A DNA stretch of 64,000 nt from CP2-2F sp034432555. Lineage in GTDB: Bacteria > Chloroflexota > Anaerolineae > Aggregatilineales > UBA2796. The notes below the pieces were generated by a model that was not told the DNA's origin, ran no database searches, and saw only the letters and a program-made list of their open reading frames with translations. The DNA is taken from positions 346,635 through 410,634 of the forward strand of contig DAOUBW010000048.1 of the NCBI GenBank assembly GCA_034432555.1. The letters are read 5' to 3'. This document shows positions 35,897-44,900 of this stretch, one piece after another; the stretch's first letter is position 1, and each line of letters begins with the position of its first letter. The position numbers were made by a program, and so were the translations under genes.

Positions 35897-36996
35897 AGCG
35901 CCACCTCCGCTACAGGCTGAAGTGCTTTTTCAGTGCGCGGATCAAAGAAGCGCACCATGTTTGGATCAAGGCTGAAACGCACCAACGCATCAATCGGATA
36001 GATTTCCTGACGGCTGGCGCGCACATGCACAATCGGATTCTCATGCCCAAGGTCAAGGTGCAGCATCGAGAAGCCGCCGTGCAGATCAGAGGCGTAGACA
36101 GTTGCCTCCAGTTCACCGTCGGCGCGCACGCTTGCCGCTTCCGGACGGAAGCCAACGATCAGATCAGCGCTGCCTTGTGTAACCTGATCCACGGCGGCGC
36201 GCCACGCAGCAGGCACAGGGAAGCGCTTTGAGCCGCCAAAGCTCACCACGCCTTCGCTATAGCGCCCTTTGAGCAAGTTCATGCCCGGCGACCCAATAAA
36301 GCGCGCCACAAACAAGTTGGCAGGATCGTAGTAGACTTCGGCAGGCGTGCCGACTTGCTGCACAACCGCGGCGGACATGACCACGATCCGATCACTCATC
36401 GCCATCGCCTCAACCTGATCGTGCGTTACATAAACCGTCGTCGCGTTGATGCTCAGGTGGAGGCGCTTGATCTCAGCGCGCATCGTCTCACGGAATTCGG
36501 CATCCAACGCGCCAAGCGGCTCATCCATCAGAAAAGCGGACGGACGCCGCACCAAGGCACGCGCTAGGGCGATGCGCTGCTGATCGCCGCCGCTGAGCGC
36601 AGCGGGACGGCTGTTTGCCAAATGCTCAATTTGCAGCAGCTTCAGCACTTCGTTCACGCGCTTGGTCACCTCATCACGCGGCACGCTCTGCGCTTGCAGC
36701 GGAAAAGCGACGTTCTCGCGGGCAGTAAGGTGCGGATAGAGCGCGAAAAACTGAAAGACAAAGGCAATATCGCGCTCGCTTGGATGCAGCCACGTCACAT
36801 CGCGCCCGTTCAGCAGGATTTTGCCGCTGGTGACCGCTTCCAAGCCGCTGATCATCCGCAGTGTGGTTGTTTTGCCGCAGCCGCTTGGACCAAGCAATAC
36901 GACGAACTCGCCATCTTGAATGGTTAAATCCATGGGCTGCACTGCATAGGCGCTGCCAAATTTCTTCTCAACTTGTTGCAGGGTTATGGTTGCCAT
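35893..36996 (-). CDS. Carbohydrate ABC transporter ATPase 1 (MalK/UgpC type)
   Basis: 367 residues. Walker A GPSGCGKTTTLRMI, Q-loop VFQFFALYP, signature LSGGDQQRIALARAL, Walker B FLMDEPLGALDAE, switch His in VTHDQVEAMAMSDR, then TOBE/OB domain. Begins 6 bases after the MalG-type permease. Note Phe-Phe instead of the usual Gln-Asn/Tyr near the Q-loop. Pairs with ATPase 2. Confidence 0.93.
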   Translation of the reverse strand: MATITLQQVEKKFGSAYAVQPMDLTIQDGEFVVLLGPSGCGKTTTLRMISGLEAVTSGKILLNGRDVTWLHPSERDIAFVFQFFALYPHLTARENVAFPLQAQSVPRDEVTKRVNEVLKLLQIEHLANSRPAALSGGDQQRIALARALVRRPSAFLMDEPLGALDAEFRETMRAEIKRLHLSINATTVYVTHDQVEAMAMSDRIVVMSAAVVQQVGTPAEVYYDPANLFVARFIGSPGMNLLKGRYSEGVVSFGGSKRFPVPAAWRAAVDQVTQGSADLIVGFRPEAASVRADGELEATVYASDLHGGFSMLHLDLGHENPIVHVRASRQEIYPIDALVRFSLDPNMVRFFDPRTEKALQPVAEVAL

Positions 36997-37002
36997 GTGT
37001 TT

Positions 37003-38016
37003 CTACTTCCGAACTGCACCAAAGGTCACACCGCGCAACAGATGTTGGCGCAGCGCAAAGGTCACGATCACAACCGGGATCAGGAACAGCAGCGCACCTG
37101 CCGCAATCGTATTCCACTCGATGCCGCCGCTGCCCAAGATCGAAGGAATGGAAGGCGGCGCCGTGCGCGCATTCTGAGTCGTCAGCATCAGAGCAAAAGC
37201 GTACTCGTTCCAGGCGAAGATCAGGCAGAAAACAGTGGTGGCGGCAATGCCCGTGCGCGCTTGCGGAATCACAATGCGGAAGAAAGTTTGCAGCCGTGTA
37301 TAGCCATCCACAAGAGCCGCTTCTTCATACTCACGCGGAATCTCATCAATGAAGCCTTTTAGCAGCCACACCGAGAACGACAAGTTAAAGACGGTGTAGA
37401 GCATGATCAGCCCGAAATGTGTATCGTGCAGCCCAATGCTGCGATACATCAGGAAAATTGGGATAGTGACGACAACCGGCGGCAACATGCGCGTGCTGAG
37501 GATGAAAAAGAGCAGATCGCCTTTGGCGGGAATGTTAAAGCGGCTGAAGGCGTAGGCTGATAGCAAGCCAAGCACTACGGAAAGCACTGTTGAGGTGCCA
37601 GCAATGATTACCGAGTTGCCAAGCTGCCGCGCATACTGGCTCGGTCCGTTGATGGCGCGCCCGATTTGCAGTGCAATCTGATCGACCCAACTGAGATCGG
37701 GCTGCTGGCTGCGCTCTTCCTGCTCCGCCTGAGAGAGCAAGCGCATATCACTCAGCAGGCTCACCAAGCCCGTCAGCGATGGCTCGAAGATCAATTTGGG
37801 CGGAATGGCGGTGACATCCGTCGGCGTTTTGAAGGCGGTCAGCACAATCCAAAAGACGGGGATCAGCGAGATCAGGGAGAGGATGATCGCTAGCGTGGCG
37901 CGCACATTGCCTGCAATGCGCGCACGCGGATGCACGCGATCCACGCGGATTGACTCGACCACTGGCAGGTGCGGTCCGCTTTGCTCAAAGGTTGGGCGAG
38001 GTGTTGTGGCAGTCAT
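37003..38016 (-). CDS. Carbohydrate ABC permease, MalG type
   Basis: 337 residues, six transmembrane helices, with a long N-terminal tail (about 45 residues) and a sizeable first outside loop. EAA loop: EYEEAALVDGYTRLQTFFRIVIPQ. Forms the channel with the MalF-type partner. Separated by 3 bases from it, so coupled. Confidence 0.93.
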   Translation of the reverse strand: MTATTPRPTFEQSGPHLPVVESIRVDRVHPRARIAGNVRATLAIILSLISLIPVFWIVLTAFKTPTDVTAIPPKLIFEPSLTGLVSLLSDMRLLSQAEQEERSQQPDLSWVDQIALQIGRAINGPSQYARQLGNSVIIAGTSTVLSVVLGLLSAYAFSRFNIPAKGDLLFFILSTRMLPPVVVTIPIFLMYRSIGLHDTHFGLIMLYTVFNLSFSVWLLKGFIDEIPREYEEAALVDGYTRLQTFFRIVIPQARTGIAATTVFCLIFAWNEYAFALMLTTQNARTAPPSIPSILGSGGIEWNTIAAGALLFLIPVVIVTFALRQHLLRGVTFGAVRK

Positions 38017-38019
38017 GGC

Positions 38020-38952
38020 TTATTCTCCGCGCAACTTGTTCAAGTAGCGAATATAGACATTGCTGATGCAAATAATGATGATCAGCACAATGTAGGCGAG
38101 TGCGCTTGCCTGCCCGGTGTTAAACTGTCCCGAAAATGCCAAGCGGTAGAGTGCAATCGAGACTGTCTCGGTAGATTTGCCCGGTCCACCACCGGTTAAG
38201 CCCATCATCAGGTCGAACGCCTTGATCGCCTCAATGGTGCGGAACAGCACTGCGATCAACAGTAGCGGCGCCACCTGTGGCAGCGTGATGCGGCGGAATT
38301 GAAACCACGCGCTGGCACGGTCTATAGCAGCTGCCTCATATAAATAATCAGGGATGGCGTTTAAGCCGGAAAGGCACAGCAGCATCACGAACGGCGTCCA
38401 CATCCAAACATCCACAATGACGACTGCCAACATCGCGCTGACAGGTCCTGCCAGCATGTCGGTGGCAAGGCGTGGGTTGGTTGGGTTAAGCAAAAAGTTG
38501 AAAATGCCATAGCTTGGGTTGTAGATCAGCTTCCAGAACATGCCAACCACCACCGGCGAGAGCATCATTGGGATCAGCGTCAGGGTGGTGATGAAGCCGC
38601 TGCCCTTAAATTTTTGGCGCAACAGCATTGCTAAACTGAAGCCTAGCACGGTTTGCAAGCCAACCGAAAGCAGCGCGTAGACGCCTGTGGTGGCGAAGGA
38701 TTGCCAGAAGGTCGGGCGCGAGAGGATGGCGGTATAGTTGCTGAAGCCGATCCACTCTGGCGCACGGTTGGCGATGACACTGTAACGGGTAAAACTCAGG
38801 TAAAGGCTGTAGAACAGCGGAAAGACGTTCCACAGGATCAGGATGATGAGCGTTGGAAAGATGAACAGCCGCACCAGCGCACCATCGCTCATGTGGCGGC
38901 GCTGTGCGCGTTGTTTGGCTTGCGTGGGCGCAGCCTGTGTCAGAGCAGTCAT
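38020..38952 (-). CDS. Carbohydrate ABC permease, MalF type
   Basis: 310 residues from ATG 38952 (AAAGG upstream; an upstream in-frame extension to 39036 overlaps the intergenic hairpin and is rejected). Six helices, EAA loop LYEAAAIDRASAWFQFRRITLP. Located after the binding-protein gene across a hairpin-containing 108-base gap. Confidence 0.92.
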   Translation of the reverse strand: MTALTQAAPTQAKQRAQRRHMSDGALVRLFIFPTLIILILWNVFPLFYSLYLSFTRYSVIANRAPEWIGFSNYTAILSRPTFWQSFATTGVYALLSVGLQTVLGFSLAMLLRQKFKGSGFITTLTLIPMMLSPVVVGMFWKLIYNPSYGIFNFLLNPTNPRLATDMLAGPVSAMLAVVIVDVWMWTPFVMLLCLSGLNAIPDYLYEAAAIDRASAWFQFRRITLPQVAPLLLIAVLFRTIEAIKAFDLMMGLTGGGPGKSTETVSIALYRLAFSGQFNTGQASALAYIVLIIIICISNVYIRYLNKLRGE

Positions 38953-39018
38953 TGGAAAAGTGCCTTTCAGGTCTAGGGCAGCCGAGCAATCCACAAGAGA
39001 GACACACGCGAGGCTAGG

Positions 39019-39046
39019 GTAAGGGCAGGCATACACCCGCCCTTAC
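39019..39046 (-). terminator. Hairpin between binding-protein and permease genes
   Basis: GTAAGGGC (39019-39026) and GCCCTTAC (39039-39046) with a 12-base loop. No strong T-run on the minus strand, so likely a 3' stabiliser or weak attenuator that sets the usual excess of binding protein over permeases. Confidence 0.5.
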
Positions 39047-39060
39047 GCCCAGTGCCTAGC

Positions 39061-40392
39061 CTACTTGATGTAGCCAGCATCCTGTAGGATTGGCGTCCAC
39101 TCCGCGATGATGTTATCCAGCGCTTGCTTGGCGGTGCCTTGCCCACCCACCACAAAGCTGTGCAGCGCGCTCTGGGCGATTGGCAGCATCGCGCCGTACT
39201 CAGGAATGTTGGTGAAGTCCTTGACGAAGGTCATCGTTTCGGCGAAGGCAGCATTGAACGGCGCTACATCAAGGAAGGCTTGCGAGTTCAGCACTTCGAT
39301 ATTGCAGGTATAGCCGCCCAATTGCGCCCACTTCAACTGCACGTCGCCCTGTGCAAACCATTCGATGAAATCAAACGAGGCTTGCTTGCGCTCATCGTTG
39401 ATGTACGCATTGATGCTGATGCCCTGCCCACCGAGTGCTGCAAAGCGCATCCCATCCGGACCCTTGGGCATGGAGAAGTAGCCCGTGCTTTCGGCAAAAC
39501 GGTTGGTGGCGGTGTTCGCCAGCGCCGGGAAGAAGGCGAAGTAGTTCATGATCATCGCTGCTTGCCCGCTGGTGAAGGCATCGTTGGTCTCTTGGAAGAA
39601 GGCGTTGCTCAGACCGGGCGGCGAACAGCAGGTGTATAGCTCGCGATAGAGTTCTAGCGCTTTCACTGCGCCTTCACTGTTCAGCACCCCTTCCATGTTG
39701 AAGTCTTCATCGTACCAATCGCCGCCATAGCTGAAGAATACATTCTGGAAGCCCATCACGATGGCGTCGTAGTCAATTTGGGTGTAGATAGCTGCGCCGT
39801 ACAAGCCCTTATCGGGACGGGTGAAGAACTTGGCAACTTCGAGCAGTTCATCCCACGTCTCAGGGATGCCCAGATCGCGCCCGTACTGCGCCTTGAATGC
39901 CTCTTTCTCCATTGGATCGTTGAACAAATCCATGCGGTATGCCCAGCCGTTGGCATCGCCTTCCGTTGGATATGCCCAGTATTTGCCGCTGCCGGGTGGA
40001 TACTCACCGTAGTATTGCAGCGTGGCAGGTGTTACGGTCTTCTCAATCCCACGCGAGGTCATGAACTCGGTCAGTTCCACATAGTGACCCTGCGTTGCGC
40101 CCTGTCCTAGCCACTGGCTATCGCCGATGACCATATCGAACGCATCGCCGTTGGCTGCCCACTCTGCCGCCACACGGTCACCAAAAGTTCCCCACGGCTC
40201 TTGGATGACGGTGACTTTAATGCCTGTCTTTGCTTCGTAGTCCTGCACAAGTGTTTGCAGGAAATCTGCTGGCGCCCACTGCGCCCAAATGATCTTGAGT
40301 TCGGTCACCGCGGCGCGGGCAGGGCTGCCCACAAAGACCGACGCAACTACCAATGCGATAATCGCCAACAGGAAAAGCGACTTCTTAAACAT
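39061..40392 (-). CDS. Extracellular sugar-binding protein (family 1 type)
   Basis: 443 residues with a Sec signal peptide (about 1-26, FLLAIIALVVASVFVGSPARA). Type I ABC sugar-binding lobes: LKIIWAQWAPADFLQTLV, MVIGDSQWLG, and a C-terminal lobe with Trp/Tyr-rich segments. ATG at 40392 has GGAGG 8 bases upstream; a longer ORF start at 40416 is rejected. Captures the ligand for MalFG-type permeases. Ligand not predictable. Confidence 0.93.
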   Translation of the reverse strand: MFKKSLFLLAIIALVVASVFVGSPARAAVTELKIIWAQWAPADFLQTLVQDYEAKTGIKVTVIQEPWGTFGDRVAAEWAANGDAFDMVIGDSQWLGQGATQGHYVELTEFMTSRGIEKTVTPATLQYYGEYPPGSGKYWAYPTEGDANGWAYRMDLFNDPMEKEAFKAQYGRDLGIPETWDELLEVAKFFTRPDKGLYGAAIYTQIDYDAIVMGFQNVFFSYGGDWYDEDFNMEGVLNSEGAVKALELYRELYTCCSPPGLSNAFFQETNDAFTSGQAAMIMNYFAFFPALANTATNRFAESTGYFSMPKGPDGMRFAALGGQGISINAYINDERKQASFDFIEWFAQGDVQLKWAQLGGYTCNIEVLNSQAFLDVAPFNAAFAETMTFVKDFTNIPEYGAMLPIAQSALHSFVVGGQGTAKQALDNIIAEWTPILQDAGYIK

Positions 40393-40416
40393 GTGAATTG
40401 CCTCCAGTAACGTCAT

Positions 40417-40530
40417 TAGTTTGACAAAAGGTTAAAAAGCGTTGCGCGCTTGCTTGCCAAGCACAGTCCTTGGCGTTCGATCACCTCCCTTCACCAACGG
40501 ATTTCTGCCACAGCCACAGGGCGGGCAGCC
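40417..40530 (-). promoter_or_regulatory. Region between ROK repressor and binding-protein genes
   Basis: Holds an inverted repeat GCCAAG-CACAGTC-CTTGGC (40456-40474) and, nearer the gene, TTTTGTCAAACTAA on the minus strand (about 40415-40432), which carries a CAAACTAA half-site like ROK-family XylR operators. A weak minus-strand TTGGCA / TTTAAC pair (18-base spacer) could be a second promoter. Confidence 0.35.
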
Positions 40531-41757
40531 TCAATAAGTTGTTGGTTGCGAAAGCACCGCCTGATAGACCGCCGCCACGCCGCCCATCACACAGGCATTG
40601 AGCGCATATTCGGCAACGGCAACCGTGGTTGCTTTCACACTCCACGTAAAGGCGCGCTGCTGAATTTCCGCCATGATGGGCGGCAGGATGAATTCATCGG
40701 CAAAGCTGATCATGCCACCGATCAAGACCAAGTCAGGATTGAGGACGTTGATCAGAGAGGCGATGCCCCAGCCTAAAGCCTGCCCTGCCCGCCTCAGGAT
40801 CGTTAGCGCCAGCCCATCGCCATCTCGCGCCGCTTCAATCACATCTTGCAAGGTAAGCTCTAGCGGCAAGCCTGCCAGCAGGCTAGGGCTGCCTTCGTCC
40901 AGCGCACGGCGCACCGCCCGCAGGATGGCACCCTGGCTGACCAGTGTCTCCCAGCAGCCGCGATTGCCACAACTGCACAGCTCGCCATCTGGCAGCATTG
41001 TCATATGCCCAAGCTCGCCGGCAAAACCCGTCGTGCCGCGAAAAATTTGCCCGTCCTGCACAATGGCGCCGCCGACGCCCACGCCCGCACTGATGTAAAG
41101 CACCTCACGGTAGTGCTGCCCTGCCCCAAAGATGCACTCGCCTAACGCGGCAAGGTTCGCCTCGTTGTCTACTGTGATTTGCACATTGGGGTAGGCTGCT
41201 TCCAGCAGGGGACGGATTGGCACATCTCGCCAGCGCAGGTTGGGCGCAAAGAGCAGCGTGCCATTGTGCCGATCAATTAAGCCGGGAACGCCCACCGCAA
41301 TACCGAGCAGTTGGCGCATGGGGAGCTGGTCGCGCCCTTCAGCTACCGCTTCATCAATCAGATTGAGGGTACGGCTCAAGATCGCACTGTGCGGTGCTTC
41401 CACCGCGAACGACTCACGGTAGCGCCAAAGCAGCTCTGCCTTGAAATTGGTGCAAAAGACCGAGACGAAGCCAACGCCAATCTCGGCACTGACGATATAA
41501 CCGGCTTGCGGATTAAGTTCTAACTGCACCGATGGACGCCCAACGCTGCCTGAAGTGATGCCCACTTCGCGCACAAAGCGACGTTCGATCAATTCGGTGA
41601 CAAGGCTAGAGACTGTAGATTTATTTAAACCCGTGATCTCTGCCAAGTCTGCCCGTGAGATTGGCGCACGTTGGTGTAAACAGTTCATAATCAACGAAAG
41701 ATTAATTTCTCGTACTAATGCTTGGTCGCCAGTACGAACCGACTTGCGGTGGAGCAT
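40531..41757 (-). CDS. ROK-family transcriptional repressor
   Basis: 408 residues. N-terminal winged helix (ISRADLAEITGLNKSTVSS, about 32-60) followed by a ROK sugar-kinase-like domain with LGHMTMLPDGELCSCGNRGC, the Zn-binding His/Cys cluster, as in NagC, Mlc and XylR. DNA binding is released or altered by a sugar ligand. It is the first gene of the ten-gene operon and has its own strong promoter with an overlapping palindrome, so autoregulation is likely. Effector is probably the substrate of the ABC importer or a derivative. Confidence 0.92.
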   Translation of the reverse strand: MLHRKSVRTGDQALVREINLSLIMNCLHQRAPISRADLAEITGLNKSTVSSLVTELIERRFVREVGITSGSVGRPSVQLELNPQAGYIVSAEIGVGFVSVFCTNFKAELLWRYRESFAVEAPHSAILSRTLNLIDEAVAEGRDQLPMRQLLGIAVGVPGLIDRHNGTLLFAPNLRWRDVPIRPLLEAAYPNVQITVDNEANLAALGECIFGAGQHYREVLYISAGVGVGGAIVQDGQIFRGTTGFAGELGHMTMLPDGELCSCGNRGCWETLVSQGAILRAVRRALDEGSPSLLAGLPLELTLQDVIEAARDGDGLALTILRRAGQALGWGIASLINVLNPDLVLIGGMISFADEFILPPIMAEIQQRAFTWSVKATTVAVAEYALNACVMGGVAAVYQAVLSQPTTY

Positions 41758-41829
41758 AGGCTGCCGCCTTTACCGCCGTTCCAAGCGTAACGTCTTATAA
41801 AAATATAGCTGGCGAGTCTGCATGACGCC

Positions 41830-41887
41830 TTGTTTGTTGTGCCAACCAACTAAAAGAAAGTATATGCGTGTGTGTGCAGCGTGTCAA
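41830..41887 (-). promoter_or_regulatory. ROK-operon promoter with overlapping operator
   Basis: On the minus strand TTGACA (41882-41887), exact 17-base spacer, TATACT (41859-41864). Start predicted near 41852. The transcribed start is covered by an imperfect palindrome TTGTTTGTTG-TGC-CAACCAACTA (41830-41852; 8 of 10 pairs), similar in style to ROK operators. Confidence 0.65.
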
Positions 41888-41932
41888 GTTTTTGTCTAGA
41901 TTGAATGGTATGTAATGCGCCAAAGCGCGTTC

Positions 41933-44900
41933 CTACTCACGCATACGCACGCGAATTTGATAAGCTGCCCGCCCACTGACGTTTGCGCCGCCGCGCCGCG
42001 AGACCACTACCTGATATTCGCCATCAGCATTTTCAGGCAGTTCCAGCTTGAGTGTGCTATCGTCGCCAGTGGTTGCCTCTGCCAACAGATTGCCGCCCGG
42101 CGTGTAGAGTGCTGCCGTGAGCACGACACTGCCGCCTGTGCGCGCCACCTCAATCTGCCAGTTAGCGGTGTAAGGCGGCGTGAACAGCCATGTATCGCTG
42201 AAATCAGCATCCTCCAACACACCCTCAGCAGGCGGCTCTAGCCACAACACGCCACCGCCTTCTGCGGAGCGCCGAAAGCGCGTGCGAAGCTGATAGCGCC
42301 CTTGTCCGCCGTTCGGATTTTGCACCAACACCGCATAGTGCTGATCGTCTAAGGCGAACTCGGCAAGGTTTTCGCCCGCCTGCAAGGCTGACTCTGCCAC
42401 AAGCGCGCCGTTCGGCTTCACGATCAATAAGCGTGCGCCCTCCACCTCAGCCGTCAGCGCCACCACAAGGTTGCCCGCGCCGTAGGTCGGCATGTGCAGT
42501 GTCCACTCGTGGAGCGCCTGTTCGCTGTGCAGTATACCTTCAGCAGGCGCAGCAGAGCCTAGCACGCCCTGATAGCTGGCATTCGGCTGCACACGCGTTA
42601 GCGTGAGGCGGAAGGCAAACGGCACAGCATTCTGAGCGCGCACAATCAGCGCGTAGAAGCCGTCCTTCGGCAGCACCACAGGTGCAAGGCGCGCACCATT
42701 GGACAGGCTGGTTGCAGAGGCGAGCGTTTCACCATCTGTGCCGAGCAAACTGAGCGTCGCGCCGACCAGCGTTTCATGCTGTGGCAGCAAATCAGCCACC
42801 ACCCGATCCGCAGCGCGCCCATAAAAGACCCACGCCTGCGCGCCGCCCTCCGTCAGCGTATGCGCCACCGTCTCGCCATAGGCAATGCCCTGCGCGCTGG
42901 CGATGCTGCTTTGATCCGCCGTCTGGACGCGCTTCAGGCGCAGATAATACAAGCCTTCGCCATCGTTCAGGCGCACCTCAAGCTGATACTGCCCATCGGT
43001 TGGCAGCCCAAACTGACCATTGGCGGCAAGCTGTGCATTTAACGGCGTAAATTCGCCCAGCGGCGCGCCGTCCGTGTTCAGCAGGCGTACTGTGGCTTGC
43101 AGCGCATCCGTTTCGCGCTCAAAGTTGACCTCATAGCGCTCATTGGCGCGCCCGCTGAACGTCCACAGCTCGGCGGTGCGCTCAGCGCTCAAGCGCCCTG
43201 TCACACCGCGATTATCGCTGCTGAGTGCATTCTGCGTTGGAATATCCGACTCGGCAGCGCGCACCATCCGCACACGGTAAGCACCGCTGGTCTGCCCAGC
43301 GGCACCCAGCCAGCGCGTCACCACCAGAAGGTAGCTGCCATCCTCAGGCAGGCGCAGCGGCGCGATAGCGGCACTGCTGAGTTCAGCGGTGGCGGCAGCG
43401 CCCGCAATGTAGCCCGACGGCGCGTAGAGCGCCAGATCAAGGCGCACGGTGCCGTTCAGGCGCGATGCCTCAATTTGAATAGGATCGCCGGCGCTGCCTG
43501 TGAACGTCCAGTAATCAATAAAATCGCTCGGTGTGATGCCGTTCTGCTGCGTGATGCCGAAGACGAGCTGACGCGAAGGCGCGGCGGCAAGGTTGGTCGG
43601 CAGCGCGTCTTGCCGCCGCTGAATGATCAGCGTATACGGCACGGTCTTTTCGGCGTGCATCACCACGATGTAGCGTCCATCAGCAGGCAAAACCAAGCCC
43701 TGCACGGCAGATTCGAGCGCCTCCAGCGCTTGCGGCGCCGCTGCTGCTAAAACGCGCCCACTCACATCCTGCACTTCAAGGCGCGGCGCTGGAATTGGCG
43801 CACCGCCGCTGGGCGTGTTGGCAACTACACTCACATTGACCACATCGCCCGCCGCACCGATGAATGCCCATAGCGCCTCACGCTGGCTCGGAATCACGCC
43901 CCGCACTGCCTGATTATAGGCAACGCGCAAAGCTGCCAGTGCCTGCACCGATGGTGTGCTGGACGGATTGCCTAACTCCAGCAGCAGGCGGTAGCTGCCG
44001 CCGGTAGTGGCGTTCGCACGTTCGGTCTGCAAGGTGTAAGTGCCAGCCGCAGGCAGTGGGTAATCCACAATCAGGCTGGAGATGCCTTCGACGGTTCGGT
44101 TCAGCGCGCCCTCAGCCAAGATTTGCCCTTCGGCGTTCAGCAGCAGCAGGCGCGGCTGCAAATTGCCGCTGGTCACCAACATGCGTGCCGAGAGGGTCTG
44201 TCCGCCTTCTGCCTCAAACGCCCATACGCCGCTGTTCCGAACGGTATCCAGCACGCCATTGGCAGCAATCCCGACGGTCAGGCGCGCGGGCGTTTCAGTG
44301 CCAGCGGCGGCGCGCTGCACCGTCAGGCGGTAGGCACTCGCCGCGTCAGGGCTGTTGGGCAGCACCAAGACGGTATACACGCCGTCGCGCGGCAAGCGCA
44401 AGCGCTCTAAGTTTGTGCTGACACCGCGTGCGGCAAGCGGCGTCTCGCCCAAACGCTGACCATCCGGCGTCAGCACGATGAGCGTCGGCAGCGTCTCGCC
44501 GCTAAGGCGCAGCACGTTAAAGCTGAGCGTTTGCCCTGCCGAGCCGTTCAAAAGCCAGTAGTGGGCTGTTTCAGCAGGCGCAAAGGTGCTGATCACGCTG
44601 CTTTCGGCGCTTAGCACGCCGCCGCGCACGGCGGGAACTGCCTGTGTGCTGATCGCTTCTAAGTCCAGCGTAAGGGCGAACGGGCTGTAGCGCGAACGGC
44701 TGTTGATCGGGCGGCGGACGCTGAGCTGATAGAAGCCGTCAGCGGGCAGCGCGAAGGCTGTGATCGCCGTCCTGCCCACGCTTAACGCACCAGAGGCGAG
44801 CAGCCTGCCCGATGGATCGCGCAGTTCGAGGATCGGCGGCGCCTCATCGTTTTGGTGCAGCATTTGCGCGCTGATCTGATCGCCGCGCACGCCACGAAAG

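Noticed and set aside
40472..40484. tRNA T-loop-like GTTCGATCA
   Set aside because: No acceptor stem or anticodon arm at the right spacing; no tRNA found elsewhere either.
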